From Candidatus Aramenus sulfurataquae (GTDB lineage Archaea > Thermoproteota > Thermoprotei_A > Sulfolobales > Sulfolobaceae), in the NCBI GenBank assembly GCA_000565255.1, contig ASRH01000004.1, positions 1 to 64,000 on the forward strand: a stretch of 64,000 nucleotides of DNA, written 5' to 3'. A program made the translations under genes and the position numbers. Below, in pieces: positions 23,177-33,779 of this stretch (position 1 is the first letter of the stretch; every line of letters begins with the position of its first letter). The notes under the pieces are model-generated. The model saw only the letters and a program-made list of their open reading frames with translations, did no database searches and was not told the DNA's origin.

Positions 23177-23709
23177 GCCTAGCTAGGGTATCTAACGACG
23201 TTTTTAAGTTAGGTCTACCAGGCAGAAACGTGTGTTACTTGGTGAATCAGAAAAACTACTACGTACTGATAAACTCTACCTCGGGGGAACTTCTAACTGA
23301 TGTAATAAGGAGCATACTTGAAGTGATTGACGATAAACAAAAGCTAAAGTACGTAATCCTAACCGACTGTCAAAGGGATTCAGCCGGAGGAGCTTGTGGA
23401 ATTCACAAGTTCTTCGGGGCAGGCATAGTAGTTCACTATCCCGATTCCGTTGGAATCAAACACGGAATTTGCGGAAAAGATCGCATAGAGGGTTGCGAGA
23501 TCTACATGGAACTCAGAAGAGACGTAGAGAGAATAGGCGACCTTGAAGTAATATGGACGAAATCCCCAACGCCCGGATCTGTCATAGCTCTTTTTAGAGA
23601 TCTCGCATTTGTGGGGAACGATAAGGTCAGCTTTCTGGGTGAAAACATTAATATGATATGCGATAACATAGATTGCTGGAGGATAGATGGTTTACGAGGA
23701 GGTCTGTGA
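23173..23709 (+). CDS. metallo-beta-lactamase-like protein lacking the metal motif
   Basis: The 178-residue protein follows the beta-lactamase fold: NVCYLVNQKNYYVLINSTSG (strands 1-2), KLKYVILTDCQRDSAGGACG at about 66-85, then GAGIVVHYPDS, and SPTPGSVIALFRDLAFVGND near 138-157. At the place of the metal motif HxHxDH it has DCQRDS; the GG after it and the later TPG-VGN strands are kept. The usual zinc ligands are therefore mostly absent. It is probably non-hydrolytic, or has other ligands: Cys residues are frequent (CQRDSAGGACG, GICGKDRIEGC, MICDNIDC). It is coupled to the HTH-PRTase upstream and overlaps the Cys-rich gene downstream. Confidence 0.55.
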   Translation: MSLARVSNDVFKLGLPGRNVCYLVNQKNYYVLINSTSGELLTDVIRSILEVIDDKQKLKYVILTDCQRDSAGGACGIHKFFGAGIVVHYPDSVGIKHGICGKDRIEGCEIYMELRRDVERIGDLEVIWTKSPTPGSVIALFRDLAFVGNDKVSFLGENINMICDNIDCWRIDGLRGGL

Positions 23710-23851
23710 TTCCTGCGGAAGGAGCAGGATTACTAAGCTCTGTACAGTCAAAAAGATTAATGTGTGTTATACTTGTTGCGTAGAGTGCTATTTCAGAAGC
23801 AAATGTAACGCTAGGGTGTGGTTTAGAGAGTTAGTACCCGTTAGAGTTTAA
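23687..23851 (+). CDS. small Cys-rich, probably zinc-binding protein
   Basis: A 54-codon frame begins at ATG 23687, 23 bases before the end of the preceding gene, and ends at TAA 23849-23851. The product has CDSCGR near residue 7, Cys 19, then CYTCCVEC at 27-34 and RSKC ending at residue 40: eight cysteines in 34 residues, the pattern of a treble-clef or double zinc knuckle. GAGG lies just upstream in the preceding gene. I do not recognise the family. The overlap implies translation together with the beta-lactamase-like protein. Confidence 0.65.
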   Translation: MVYEEVCDSCGRSRITKLCTVKKINVCYTCCVECYFRSKCNARVWFRELVPVRV

Positions 23852-23896
23852 AAAGTAATTAATTAAGGAAGAGTCAAAGAATAAATAAAAGAAGTT

Positions 23897-25648
23897 TCAC
23901 ATCGCGCTAAAGTGCTTATACGTCTCTTTGTATATCTCTCCTTTTTCTAATGTCGAAGCTACCCTCTTGTACTTCATAGCATCTCCTATGCTATTCTCGC
24001 CATGCTTTCTTATCCACTCATCTAGAGGTATCTGGTACTCTTTCAGCACCTTGTCTCTGTATAAGTCGTTTAATACGTTATACGTGCAGAAAGGTATCAC
24101 TCTGCCGTCTGGAACCACGTAGTGTATATCACACCTCATGACCCTTTGTACGTCGTAGTTGTAGAGGTCCATGAAGTGCATCGTACCTAGGAAGAGAGTC
24201 CTATAGTGCCACTCGCCAAGCGCATCGTAGTTGTGGTTTACGACTATGTTGTAGAGCATCTTGTATACGTCAAAGTCCTTTGGCCCCTTCTCTTTATCAA
24301 TGAACTTCCTTATGTTTGCTAACATCTTCACTCCTACCCAGTATTTGCTGGCGCCTTCCTTCAACTCCTCTGTCTTTTCCTTGAAGTACTCTAGTAATCC
24401 CTCTAGGTCAATGAACTTAGAAATGGGTATAAAGTGGGGTTCTCTGTTTCTCCACTCTACGTATACATATGTACCGGCACCGCAAGTTGGGTGGTTGGCC
24501 ATCTCGAACTGCTCCTTACCAGTAAGTGCCTCAACTAGCCTGGAGAATACCACGGAAGTGCCTATTGGATACCAGCTATCCCTAGTTATCTCTCCATCTG
24601 TCTGCTCCTCTATGTTCTTCAGGACTTCGGGGATGGTTATCCTGAACTTGGCCCTCATGTTCCTCTTCATCATACCGGTTAAGCTAACTGGCTGGAAGTT
24701 GACTGACCTTACCACGTCAATGTTCCTTGCGGCAAACTTTACTATGTTGCCGAGGTCGTGATCGTTGACAGTCTTTATAACTGTGGGCACAAGCACTACG
24801 CTAGTCATTCCAGCCCTTCTAAATACCTCCAGTGTGTAAGGTATCTCCCAATGATTCTTCGGGTTCGTCTTTCTTGTCGTTCCGTCGAAACTCATGTAAA
24901 CAGTGTTCACCCCAGCCTCCCTTAAGGCCACGGCATACTTTATTGCCTTGTCTGGATCCTCCATGTAAAGCTTAGCGAAGGTCCCTCCCCATGTGTTAAG
25001 CTGTATATGCTTCACGCCCTCCTCTCTCAAAAGCCTCACTATCTCTACCAAGTCTTCTCTCAAGGTGGGCTCTCCGCCTGTAACTTGTATAACGAGAGTA
25101 ATGTCCTGCCTCTTGAGCTGTTGTACCATGAACCTTATTTGCTCCAGAGTGGGCTCGAACACGTAGCCAGCCTTTTCAGCGAAGAAGAAGCAATACCAGC
25201 AGGACAGATCACACCTATTCGTGATCACCAAGTTGACTAGGGCAGAGTGCTGGTGATGCATTGGACAGAGGCCGCAGTTGAACGGGCAAGGGGACTTTAG
25301 ATCTACATAAGGTACCTTGGGCCCCTTGCCTTCATATTCCCAATAGTCGAACTTATAATACATTCCCACGTCTCCGTAGTATAGGTCCTCAAATTCTCCA
25401 TGCTCTGGGCATATCTTCCTTATGTACATCTTTTCATCCTTCTCGAAGATCGTTGCTGGAAGAAGTCTGTAGCAAGCTGGACAAAGGGACTGCGTAACCC
25501 TAATTAACTTCTCGTTTGGAGCCAACTTGGGCAAAGGTCCGCCTATCTTTATTTCTCTGTCTCCAAACTTTACAACTCCGTTCTCGTACTTAGAAGGTGC
25601 AGGTAATAATCTAAAGCCCTTATTGTTTTGCTCTTCCACTTGAGCCAT
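23897..25648 (-). CDS. tes: radical SAM enzyme, probable tetraether lipid synthase
   Basis: The 583-residue protein has an N-terminal Cys region ([37 protein letters not shown]), then the radical SAM motif [17 protein letters not shown] near residue 156, [16 protein letters not shown], and a C-terminal Cys-containing domain ([20 protein letters not shown]). This set of clusters and the [17 protein letters not shown] segment are those of the Tes/GDGT-MAS family (MJ0619-like), which joins two archaeol chains into tetraether lipids. Sulfolobales membranes are mostly tetraether, so the role fits. A TATA-like ATACTTAAATAC lies 35 bp upstream. Other MJ0619-like radical SAM methylases are the alternative. 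Confidence 0.75.
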   Translation of the reverse strand: MAQVEEQNNKGFRLLPAPSKYENGVVKFGDREIKIGGPLPKLAPNEKLIRVTQSLCPACYRLLPATIFEKDEKMYIRKICPEHGEFEDLYYGDVGMYYKFDYWEYEGKGPKVPYVDLKSPCPFNCGLCPMHHQHSALVNLVITNRCDLSCWYCFFFAEKAGYVFEPTLEQIRFMVQQLKRQDITLVIQVTGGEPTLREDLVEIVRLLREEGVKHIQLNTWGGTFAKLYMEDPDKAIKYAVALREAGVNTVYMSFDGTTRKTNPKNHWEIPYTLEVFRRAGMTSVVLVPTVIKTVNDHDLGNIVKFAARNIDVVRSVNFQPVSLTGMMKRNMRAKFRITIPEVLKNIEEQTDGEITRDSWYPIGTSVVFSRLVEALTGKEQFEMANHPTCGAGTYVYVEWRNREPHFIPISKFIDLEGLLEYFKEKTEELKEGASKYWVGVKMLANIRKFIDKEKGPKDFDVYKMLYNIVVNHNYDALGEWHYRTLFLGTMHFMDLYNYDVQRVMRCDIHYVVPDGRVIPFCTYNVLNDLYRDKVLKEYQIPLDEWIRKHGENSIGDAMKYKRVASTLEKGEIYKETYKHFSAM

Positions 25649-25718
25649 GCGTATCTTAAGGATAAGTTACTTTCAAAGACGTATTTAAGTATATTCTCCA
25701 GATAATCAGATTATTAGG

Positions 25719-26660
25719 TTAAAACCATCCTTTAAAGTTGTCCCAACCTGCTTCATCTAATCTTTTGCCCTTATAGGTTACTTCATTACTTCCACTGGTC
25801 ACCTTACCAACTACGAATGGCCTCATTCCTATTGACTTTAGCTTAGATATCACCTTTTCAGTGTTGCCTTTCCTTACCGCTATTAAGCCTTCATACTCCT
25901 CACCAGAGTACCTCAGTATGTCAAGATAAGTGTAACCATAATTACTCATAAGCGATATTACGTTGTCGTCAATTGGTAGCTTTGTCACCTCTATACCGAC
26001 GTTAAATCGCTTGACCACGTTGTACATACTGATTAGAACTCCGTCGCTCACATCAGTAGAATAGGAAATAATCGGGCACAGCTCGCGCAACACGTTAAGA
26101 GCGTGTATGTTAACTACCGGGTGCTTTACCTTGATCTCGGCTTCGTGGAGAATAGGTATCTTGAAACCGTTAAGGTATGAAATGAACACGTTAGACGTTA
26201 GACCTACAGGATTCGTCAAAACCAGCTCGTCTCCTTCCTTTATGTCGTTATATCTCTCACAAACTAATTCTCCCACTCCCATTACGTCAATCCACCCCGA
26301 AGATGAGCTCCCGTTTGTGTCTCCTCCCGCATATTCTGCGTTATAGTAAAGCGAGGACTCGTATATACCTCTTATCAGCTTTTCTGCTTCACTCGCTTCC
26401 GTTTTGCCTGGAAGGCCAAAGGAGGCCATTATAATCTTGGGTTGTGAAAGCGAGTAGACTAGGTCGCTTACAACTCCTGTCACTGCCTTCCATCCGACGT
26501 CGTAATAATCCATAAATGGAAATAAGTAAGAGAGCTGAAAGCCGTCTATCTTATACCCTAGCCCGTTCTTAAAGAAGACGTCCTCCAAAACTTTGTTTCC
26601 TATGAACGACCTTATTACCTTATTTATAAATTCATGTTCGCCTATGTCCTCTAGCTTCAT
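25719..26660 (-). CDS. AIR synthase-like protein related to ThiL
   Basis: From the ATG at 26660 (preceded by AAGTGAT) the product has about 313 residues. KLEDIGEHEFINKVIR, DVGWKAVTGVVSDLVYSL, YAGGDTNG and YSTDVSDGVLI match thiamine-monophosphate kinase. The N-terminal GDDAA metal-binding motif and the DTLVEGVHF segment of ThiL are not visible; the equivalent region reads IDGFQLSYLF. Hence the family is clear but catalytic activity is not. HypE and selenophosphate synthetase share the fold and are alternatives. No other thiamin gene lies nearby. Confidence 0.6.
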   Translation of the reverse strand: MKLEDIGEHEFINKVIRSFIGNKVLEDVFFKNGLGYKIDGFQLSYLFPFMDYYDVGWKAVTGVVSDLVYSLSQPKIIMASFGLPGKTEASEAEKLIRGIYESSLYYNAEYAGGDTNGSSSSGWIDVMGVGELVCERYNDIKEGDELVLTNPVGLTSNVFISYLNGFKIPILHEAEIKVKHPVVNIHALNVLRELCPIISYSTDVSDGVLISMYNVVKRFNVGIEVTKLPIDDNVISLMSNYGYTYLDILRYSGEEYEGLIAVRKGNTEKVISKLKSIGMRPFVVGKVTSGSNEVTYKGKRLDEAGWDNFKGWF

Positions 26661-26676
26661 TTGTATCACTTTAACG

Positions 26677-26765
<89 letters not shown>

Positions 26766-26770
26766 GTTAA

Positions 26771-28144
26771 TTATTTTACTGCTACGTTTTTTAAATTAAC
26801 GCCCTCTAGAACTCTGCGGTAATACTCAATTGCCCTTCCTATTAAGGCATTTACTTGCCCTAAATATTGAGTATAGTCGAGCGACTTTCTTATTTCGTCT
26901 GGCGACATGTACTTCCTTACCGTCTCGTCCTCCATAGCTACTTCCTCCAGGGTCTTCCCAGTGCTCCTAACAGTCTTAGATAGCCTTGAAACAATCTCGT
27001 GAGCCTTATGCCTCGCCATTCCCTTTAGGGTTAAGTTTATCATAAGGCTCTCAGCCATGATGAGGCCGTTTGTTATTTTCAAGTTCTTTTCTATGTTTCT
27101 CTCGTCAACGACGAGGTTCTCTAGAATTTCCAACGTGCTTTCCAGCATTTCGTCTATTATGATTAGGACGTGTGATAGGATAATCCTTTCCGAAGAACTA
27201 TTGGTCAGATCCCTCTCGTGCCACAAAGGAATGTTTTCTAACTCTGAAACCACCAGCCCTCTGAGAACCCTTGCTAGACCGCTTACCTTTTCCGCTGTGA
27301 CCGGGTTCTCCTTCTGTGGCATCGTACTGCTACCCACTCTGTTCCCTACTCCCTCTTTAAGCTCTCCAATTTCCGGTCTCATTAGTTCCCTGATTTCCAA
27401 TGCTAATCTATCTAGCTGGGACCCGAGAATGGCAAGGTTGGACACAAGTTCCGCAAAACCGTCTCTAGGGGCTACTTGAGTGGATATAGGATGCGGATCT
27501 AACCCTAAATTCTCCATTACCAGTTCCTCGACCTTTAACCCGTAACCGTCCCACGCGGCCATTGTGCCTACCGCGCCAGATATCTTACCCCTTACTACCC
27601 TCTTCTCTGTTTCTTGCAACCTTTCTAGCGACCTAGAAAGCTCGTAAACGTAGTTGGCGAACTTGAAGCCAAGCGTAATTGGAAGGGCATGTTGACCATG
27701 AGTCCTCCCGACCATTACAGTATTTCCGTACTTTTTCGAAAACTCAACAAGCTTATCCAAAACTGCTATTAACTTTCCCTTTACTATTGCTAAGGCTTCC
27801 TTGAACATTAAGGCGTACGCTGTATCCACAATATCGTAACTGGTAGCGCCAAAGTGCACAAACCTCCCGTGCTCCCCCGCCCTCTCAGCTAAAGCTACTA
27901 CCATTGCCATGACGTCGTGGCCCAATTTCTTCTCCAGCTCATCTATCTCCTCAATAGTAACTTTCTTTGATGCTTCTTCCACTTCCTTTACGTCCTCTTC
28001 ACTCGCAACTCCCAGTCTAGCTAATGCCTTGAGTAACGCTATCTCCACTCTCATCCTGGTCTCAATGACGTGTTCCCTTGAGAATATTTTCCTCATCTCT
28101 TCGCTTCCATATCTCCAGTCTAAGGGACAAATGTCGTCCATCAT
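26771..28144 (-). CDS. purB: adenylosuccinate lyase
   Basis: This 457-residue fumarase-superfamily enzyme acts twice in purine synthesis (SAICAR to AICAR, adenylosuccinate to AMP). It contains [15 protein letters not shown] near residue 140 and the signature loop [17 protein letters not shown] near residue 267. It is divergent from purP, 57 bp apart, so purine genes on both strands share this intergenic region. Confidence 0.97.
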   Translation of the reverse strand: MMDDICPLDWRYGSEEMRKIFSREHVIETRMRVEIALLKALARLGVASEEDVKEVEEASKKVTIEEIDELEKKLGHDVMAMVVALAERAGEHGRFVHFGATSYDIVDTAYALMFKEALAIVKGKLIAVLDKLVEFSKKYGNTVMVGRTHGQHALPITLGFKFANYVYELSRSLERLQETEKRVVRGKISGAVGTMAAWDGYGLKVEELVMENLGLDPHPISTQVAPRDGFAELVSNLAILGSQLDRLALEIRELMRPEIGELKEGVGNRVGSSTMPQKENPVTAEKVSGLARVLRGLVVSELENIPLWHERDLTNSSSERIILSHVLIIIDEMLESTLEILENLVVDERNIEKNLKITNGLIMAESLMINLTLKGMARHKAHEIVSRLSKTVRSTGKTLEEVAMEDETVRKYMSPDEIRKSLDYTQYLGQVNALIGRAIEYYRRVLEGVNLKNVAVK

Positions 28145-28201
28145 GGTTAAGCTTAATTAAAGGTTTAATAATATTTGCACTTCCTTTTCCTTAGAATAGC
28201 G

Positions 28202-29200
28202 ATGATAATTGCGGCCATTGGCAGTCATTCTTCGCTCCAGATCTTGAAAGGAGCCAAAAGAGAGAACTTCACCACAGCGATAATAGTAGAAAGGAACAGG
28301 GAGAGCTTTTACAGAAGGTTCAGCTTTATAGACAAGTTTTTGCCCTACGGAAACTACGACGAAGCGCTTAACCACGTAAACTCGCTCAAGGACGCTGTAC
28401 TGGTTCCCCACGGAAGTCTTATAGAATATTTGGGCATGGAAAGGACGAAGAAAATTAGCATACCAATTTTCGGCAACAGGAACCTTTTCGAGTGGGAGTC
28501 CAACCAAAAGAAAAAGATGAGCCTTTTAGAGAAGTCCGGCATAAAGGTTCCCCAGTCCTTTGAGAGCGTAGAGGACGTGGACAGACTCGTCATAGTTAAA
28601 CTGCCAGGAGCTAAAGGAGGCAAAGGTTACTTCTTAGCGAGGAACAAGAGCGAGCTCAAGGAAGGAATTAGCAAGTTGCTAGAGAAAAAGGCAATTAAGA
28701 GTGTTGATGAGGTAATAATCCAGGAATATGTAATAGGAATTCCCATGTACTTCCAGTTCTTTTACAGTCCAATCCTACATAGAGTCGAGCTTACTGGGAT
28801 AGACATAAGGTACGAAACGAACGTGGATGGGCTCCGCAGGTTACCGTGGAGTATGGACATATCCCCCACGTTTGTGGTTGCAGGAAATATACCAGTGGTG
28901 GCCAGGGAGAGCCTATTGCCCAAGGCCTACGACTACGCGGACAAGCTCGTTAACACCACGAAAGAGCTAGTCCCACCGGGTATGATAGGACCGTTCTCTC
29001 TGGAGTCAGTGGTAACTGACGATCTTGAAATAGTGGTCTTCGAGTTTTCCGGTAGGATAGTTGCTGGAACCAACTTATACATAAACGGCAGTCCCTACTC
29101 CTGGCTCTACTGGGACGAACCTATGTGTGTAGGAAGGAGGATAGCAAGAGAAATAAATATGGCAATGGAAAGAAACAGACTGAGTGAGGTAACTACATGA
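28202..29200 (+). CDS. purP: PurP, FAICAR synthetase
   Basis: This 332-residue ATP-grasp enzyme makes FAICAR from AICAR and formate in archaea. It starts [19 protein letters not shown]. The ATP-grasp glycine loop is [14 protein letters not shown] near residue 140, and the end reads [18 protein letters not shown]. The ATG at 28202 is preferred over 28175 because the protein then begins at the conserved strand and fits the TTTAATA box near 28163. Its stop overlaps the next gene as ATGA. Confidence 0.93.
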   Translation: MIIAAIGSHSSLQILKGAKRENFTTAIIVERNRESFYRRFSFIDKFLPYGNYDEALNHVNSLKDAVLVPHGSLIEYLGMERTKKISIPIFGNRNLFEWESNQKKKMSLLEKSGIKVPQSFESVEDVDRLVIVKLPGAKGGKGYFLARNKSELKEGISKLLEKKAIKSVDEVIIQEYVIGIPMYFQFFYSPILHRVELTGIDIRYETNVDGLRRLPWSMDISPTFVVAGNIPVVARESLLPKAYDYADKLVNTTKELVPPGMIGPFSLESVVTDDLEIVVFEFSGRIVAGTNLYINGSPYSWLYWDEPMCVGRRIAREINMAMERNRLSEVTT

Positions 29201-30240
29201 GGATTGCCGCACTAGCTAGCCACTCTGCCCTAGACGTTTTTGACGGAGCGAAAGACGAAGGTTTTGAGACAATTGCCCTATGCAAAAAGGGAAGGGAAAG
29301 GCCTTACCTAGAGTTCAAGACAATAGTAGACAAGTGCTTACTGCTTAACGACTTCAAGGAGATATACTCCGAGGAAGTCCAGAAGAGGCTAATAGAGGAC
29401 GAGGCCATTATTGTGCCCAACCGTAGCATGGCTGTGTATTTAGGTTACGACAACTTGGAGAAGATGAATACTAGGTTCTTCGGTAACAAGTTCATGTTAA
29501 GGTGGGAGGAGAGGATTGGAGAGAAGAACTACTACAGGTTGCTTGACGAGGCTAAGATAAGGAGGCCTAGGATCTACACTCCAGACAACATAGACGGTCC
29601 CGTCATAGTAAAGTTGCCTGAAGCCAAGAGGAGGGTGGAAAGGGGATTCTTCTTTGCTAAGGATAAAAAAGACTTCGACAATAAACTCCACCAACTCCTT
29701 AAGAGCAATGTGATTGACGAGGAAAGTTTGAAGGACATGGTAATAGAGGAGTTTGTAATGGGCGCCTACTTTAACGTCAACTACTTCCACAGCGTAATGT
29801 TTGACAGAACCGAGCTCATCAGTGTGGACAGGAGGATACAGAGCGACTGGGACTCTTTCTACAGATTGCCTGCAGATATCCAACTGGAGCTAAATAGAAC
29901 TCCGAGGCTCATAGAAGTGGGCCATGAACCAGCTACCATAAGGGAGAGCTTGCTTGAAAAGGTTTTTGAAATAGGCTACTCCTTCGTAGAGGCTACTAAG
30001 AAACTTCAGCCTCCTGGGATAATTGGTCCATTTACTCTTCAGCTAACCGTTACTCCAGACCTAGATCTTGTCGTGTTCGACGTGGCTCCAAGAATAGGAG
30101 GCGGAACAAACGCTTACATGGGAATAGGTAGCCAATACTCTAAGCTCTATTTCGGGAAGCCAATAAGCCTTGGAAGGAGAATAGCGATTGAAATAAAGAC
30201 CGCCATGAACAGCAGAAATATAGATAAAATTACTACCTAA
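29197..30240 (+). CDS. second PurP paralogue
   Basis: This 347-residue ATP-grasp protein is clearly related to the gene before it: [19 protein letters not shown] opens the protein, [12 protein letters not shown] aligns with [12 protein letters not shown], and [18 protein letters not shown] closes it. The ATP loop, however, reads [16 protein letters not shown], with the glycines of AKGGKG replaced by Arg/Val/Glu. It may be a FAICAR synthetase of the PurP2 type or have another substrate. It is coupled to purP by a 4-bp overlap. Confidence 0.8.
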   Translation: MRIAALASHSALDVFDGAKDEGFETIALCKKGRERPYLEFKTIVDKCLLLNDFKEIYSEEVQKRLIEDEAIIVPNRSMAVYLGYDNLEKMNTRFFGNKFMLRWEERIGEKNYYRLLDEAKIRRPRIYTPDNIDGPVIVKLPEAKRRVERGFFFAKDKKDFDNKLHQLLKSNVIDEESLKDMVIEEFVMGAYFNVNYFHSVMFDRTELISVDRRIQSDWDSFYRLPADIQLELNRTPRLIEVGHEPATIRESLLEKVFEIGYSFVEATKKLQPPGIIGPFTLQLTVTPDLDLVVFDVAPRIGGGTNAYMGIGSQYSKLYFGKPISLGRRIAIEIKTAMNSRNIDKITT

Positions 30241-30363
30241 TTGTAATTATAAAACTGTCTCTCTAAGGGTAGTGATGCATCAGAATTGAGAGTATTTATC
30301 ATCACAAATTCTTGTTAGATATTTTTTTATATGACAAGTCTATACAAATCAAAACGGTGCCTA

Positions 30364-31380
30364 ATGCTAAATATACTTGTGGGTGGTTTTTACGGAGACG
30401 AAGGCAAAGGCAAAGTAGCTTCTTATTTGGGCCTTACCGATTCTCCCAGTTACGCTGTAAGAACTGGATCAATTAACGCTGGCCATACAGTAACACTTGG
30501 AGGTAAGAGCTGGAAAATTAGGATAATACCCTCTGCCTTTGTTAACAATAAGACGAAATTGGCTCTTGCGCCTGGAGCGCTAACCACAATGGAGCAGTTG
30601 TTCTACGAGATCCAGACCACAAACTCTGAAGGCAGGTTAATTATTGATCCACACGTAGGAATAATTACAAAAAAAGAGATAGATGATGAGAGAAATGATG
30701 AAAACTTGATGAAAACCGTGGGAAGCACTGGGCAGGGAGTAGGGTACGCAGAAGCTAGGAGGATTCTCAGGTTACTTAAGCTCGCCAAGGATTACAAGGA
30801 ATTGGAGAGATACCTAGGTAGCGTACCAGATTTAATAATAAGCGAGTTAGAGAAAGGGAACTTAGTCTGGGTAGAGGGTACTCAAGGTACTTTCCTAAGC
30901 TTATATCACGGGGAGTACCCTTACGTCACCAGTAGGAACTGTACTTCATCTGGAGTTTTAAGTGAGATAGGCGTTGGTCCAAAGTACGTAAATGAAATCC
31001 TCATTGTTTTCAAGGCTTATGTAACAAGGGTAGGTAATGGATATCTGGAGGGAGAGCTCAGTGAAGAGGAGGCTGCCAGATCGGGCCTCCTGGAAGTGGC
31101 CACGGTGACAGGAAGGAAGAGGAGGGCTGCCCCATTTAACGTTAAACTCGCAAAGGAGGCTATAAGGATAAACTCTGCTACTCAAGTTGCCATAACCAAG
31201 ATAGACTCCCTCTTTAAGGAAGCCTACAAGGTAAGGGAATACGAGAAGTTGCCTCTGCAAGCAAGAAAGTGGATCGAGGAGATAGAGGCAGAACTGAAGA
31301 CTCCTATAACGCTGATTGGCACGGGAGAAGACAGTATGGACATGGTGGATCTGAGAAAGGAAAGGGTAGGTGAGGCTTGA
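30364..31380 (+). CDS. purA: adenylosuccinate synthetase (short archaeal form)
   Basis: The enzyme joins IMP and aspartate. It begins [20 protein letters not shown] (GTP P-loop with catalytic Asp), then NAGHTV, and has [12 protein letters not shown] and TKIDSL (guanine specificity) later. At about 338 residues it is roughly 90 shorter than bacterial PurA, as in other archaea. The ATG at 30364 fits a TTTTTTATAT box at 30322-30332 that places transcription near 30354; the upstream ATG at 30331 would lie before that start site. With purB it completes IMP to AMP. Confidence 0.95.
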   Translation: MLNILVGGFYGDEGKGKVASYLGLTDSPSYAVRTGSINAGHTVTLGGKSWKIRIIPSAFVNNKTKLALAPGALTTMEQLFYEIQTTNSEGRLIIDPHVGIITKKEIDDERNDENLMKTVGSTGQGVGYAEARRILRLLKLAKDYKELERYLGSVPDLIISELEKGNLVWVEGTQGTFLSLYHGEYPYVTSRNCTSSGVLSEIGVGPKYVNEILIVFKAYVTRVGNGYLEGELSEEEAARSGLLEVATVTGRKRRAAPFNVKLAKEAIRINSATQVAITKIDSLFKEAYKVREYEKLPLQARKWIEEIEAELKTPITLIGTGEDSMDMVDLRKERVGEA

Positions 31381-32780
31381 TGTACGACCTAGTAATTGTA
31401 GGTGGCGGCCCTGCGGGGCTGTTTGCGGCTTACGAAATAGCTAAGAACCTTAACGAGGGGAGCAACTACAACATAGTCCTAGTAGATAAGGGTGCTAGAG
31501 CGCTAAAGAGGAGTTGCCCCCTTCTCTCGCCTAAGGAAAAGTGTACCTTCTGTAACCCATGTCATATTAATTACGGTATAGGTGGGGCGGGAACGTTTAG
31601 TAGTGGTATAATAAACTTGAGGCCAGACATAGGTGGAGAGCTTCACGAAATCCTGAGGAGCTGGGACGCTGCCCAAGAGCTCATAAATTACGTCGACGAG
31701 ATTTTCGTGAAATTTGGGGCCCCAAAGGACAGGCTATTCAAGCCTAATCTAGAGAAAGTGAAGGAGATACAGAAGAGGGCAGCCAAGGCAGGAGCTGAAT
31801 TCATACCCATAGTTCAGAGACACATAGGAACGGACAAGAGCCCAGAAGTCATAGAAAACATAACAAACTTCATAGAGAAAAAGGGAATAAAGATCTCTGA
31901 GCTGACCGATGTTTACTCAATAGAGAAAAGAGGGGAGACGTTTAACCTAAAGACCAGCAAGGGCGAAATGGAAAGCAAACTCCTCTTAGTAGCTCCAGGC
32001 AGGTCTGGGGCAAAGTGGTTCTACGAGCAAAGCAAGAGGCTTGGGATAGACATGGTGCCTGGCCCTCTGGACATAGGAGTAAGGGTAGAGGTTGAGTCTT
32101 TCGTCATGGAGGAGCTTACCTCAGCTGTATGGGATCCGAAAATAGTACTGTACACAAGGAAATACGACGACAAGGTGAGAACCTTCTGCGTAAACCCGAG
32201 AGGGTTTATAATGAAGGAAGTCTACGATGATGGAACAATTGGGGTTAACGGTGAGACCTACGTAGACAGGAAGAGCAACAACACCAATTTCGCTTTCCTA
32301 GCCACCATAAAACTTTCAGATCCTCTGGAGGACACCATCGAGTATGGCAAGAGCATTGCGAGACTTATGACAAGACTAGGGGGAGAAAAACCAATCTTGC
32401 AGAGGCTTATAGACTTTGAAAAGGGAAGGAGGAGCACTTGGGAAAGGATAAGTAGGTCTACAGTAAAACCGACGCTAAAGGACGTAACTCCTGGAGATAT
32501 AAGCATGGGGCTGCCATACAGAGTAGTCTCAGACCTCATTGAAGGACTAGAAAGGCTTGACAACCTTGCCTCGGGACTTTACTCGTCGAACACCCTCTTG
32601 TATGCGCCAGAAATAAAGTACTATAGCATGAAAGCCGTTGTGGACAGAAACATGGAGACCGTTGTGGACAACTTGTACGTCGCTGGAGACGGCGTTGGGC
32701 TCTCGAGAGGAATAAACGTTGCAGCGGCCACCGGAGTACTCGCAGCTCGCGGAATACTGGCTAAGCTTGGTATTGGATAA
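31380..32780 (+). CDS. uncharacterised FAD-dependent dehydrogenase (COG2509-type)
   Basis: This 466-residue flavoprotein begins [20 protein letters not shown] (dinucleotide-binding loop), has a Cys-rich stretch [16 protein letters not shown] near residue 45 followed by [11 protein letters not shown], and ends [22 protein letters not shown] (FAD-binding). The family is widespread and its substrate is unknown. The stop of purA overlaps the start (TGATG), with GGTGAGG at good spacing, so the two are cotranslated. Confidence 0.85.
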   Translation: MYDLVIVGGGPAGLFAAYEIAKNLNEGSNYNIVLVDKGARALKRSCPLLSPKEKCTFCNPCHINYGIGGAGTFSSGIINLRPDIGGELHEILRSWDAAQELINYVDEIFVKFGAPKDRLFKPNLEKVKEIQKRAAKAGAEFIPIVQRHIGTDKSPEVIENITNFIEKKGIKISELTDVYSIEKRGETFNLKTSKGEMESKLLLVAPGRSGAKWFYEQSKRLGIDMVPGPLDIGVRVEVESFVMEELTSAVWDPKIVLYTRKYDDKVRTFCVNPRGFIMKEVYDDGTIGVNGETYVDRKSNNTNFAFLATIKLSDPLEDTIEYGKSIARLMTRLGGEKPILQRLIDFEKGRRSTWERISRSTVKPTLKDVTPGDISMGLPYRVVSDLIEGLERLDNLASGLYSSNTLLYAPEIKYYSMKAVVDRNMETVVDNLYVAGDGVGLSRGINVAAATGVLAARGILAKLGIG

Positions 32781-32813
32781 ACGTTTTTATTTAAACGAAT
32801 GACTTTTCTTCAT

Positions 32814-33779
32814 ATGGACATACCAGAACGCGACAAACTTTTACTTATGGAACTGGAGTACAATTTTCCTGAGGATCCAAGGCCCTTTGAGAAAATAGCG
32901 TTAAAGCTGGGTATGAAGGAGGACGAAGTTATAGCCAAGGTAAAGGAGTATATCGATAAGGAAGTTATTAAACGCGTGGGCATGTACGTGAACTTTAGGT
33001 CGAAGGGAATGGAGGGTGCATTGGTCGCTGCTGACATCCCCCTAGAAAACCTAGAGAAGTTCAGGAAAATGGCCTTAGGCATTAGGGAGCTCACTCACAA
33101 TTTTATAAGGAACCATCCTAGGTACAACGTATGGTACGTTATAAAGGCCGAGTCTAAGGACGTCCTTGATAGGAAGATAGAAAACTTAATGCAGGAGGCT
33201 GGAGCAAGGGACTACGTTATTCTTTATTCCAAGAGAAACCTAAAGCTCAGCGTCAAGTACGATATTATCAGGGGAATCTCCTGGAGTAAGCCAGAGGGAA
33301 TACCAGACAAGGTGCCAACAGCTGAAGACTTAGGGCTGGATAGGGAACTGCTAAAGGCCTTATCTATGCCTCTTCCTATAACAAGCAGGCCCTTCTACGA
33401 GATATCTCAAAAGTTTGGGTATAAAGAAGAGGAACTGGTAGACCTAATAAAGGAGCTTAGGGGACTCCACGTGATAAAGGACTACGGGGCTACCTTGAAC
33501 GGCGAAAAGGTGGGAATAAAGGAAAATGCCATGCTGCTCATAAACACGGACAACGTAGAAGACTCGTGCGTCCAAATAGCCGAGAAGTTATACGAGGCGA
33601 CTCACGTAGTGCTCAGAGAGAGCAATAAACCGTGGGACTACTTATGTTACTGTATGCTTCACGGAAAGGATAAGAGCGTAATAAGGGACGCAGCTAAAAA
33701 CGCTATCCAGATAACTAACGCCAAGAGCTACATGTTGCTCTATAGCCTCGAGAACTTAAAGCCCGGCATAGTCATGTAA
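32814..33779 (+). CDS. siroheme decarboxylase-like, fused AhbA/AhbB architecture
   Basis: The 321-residue protein has two similar halves, each a winged helix plus an AsnC-type ligand domain. Half one has [17 protein letters not shown], then [19 protein letters not shown]; half two has [18 protein letters not shown], then [23 protein letters not shown]. The RYNVW and W-Y-C-MLHG motifs are those of AhbA and AhbB, which decarboxylate siroheme in the alternative heme pathway; an Lrp-type regulator is the alternative. The ATG at 32814 fits TTTATTTAAA (32786-32795), giving a leaderless mRNA. The 3' end overlaps pheA on the opposite strand by 8 bp. Confidence 0.75.
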   Translation: MDIPERDKLLLMELEYNFPEDPRPFEKIALKLGMKEDEVIAKVKEYIDKEVIKRVGMYVNFRSKGMEGALVAADIPLENLEKFRKMALGIRELTHNFIRNHPRYNVWYVIKAESKDVLDRKIENLMQEAGARDYVILYSKRNLKLSVKYDIIRGISWSKPEGIPDKVPTAEDLGLDRELLKALSMPLPITSRPFYEISQKFGYKEEELVDLIKELRGLHVIKDYGATLNGEKVGIKENAMLLINTDNVEDSCVQIAEKLYEATHVVLRESNKPWDYLCYCMLHGKDKSVIRDAAKNAIQITNAKSYMLLYSLENLKPGIVM

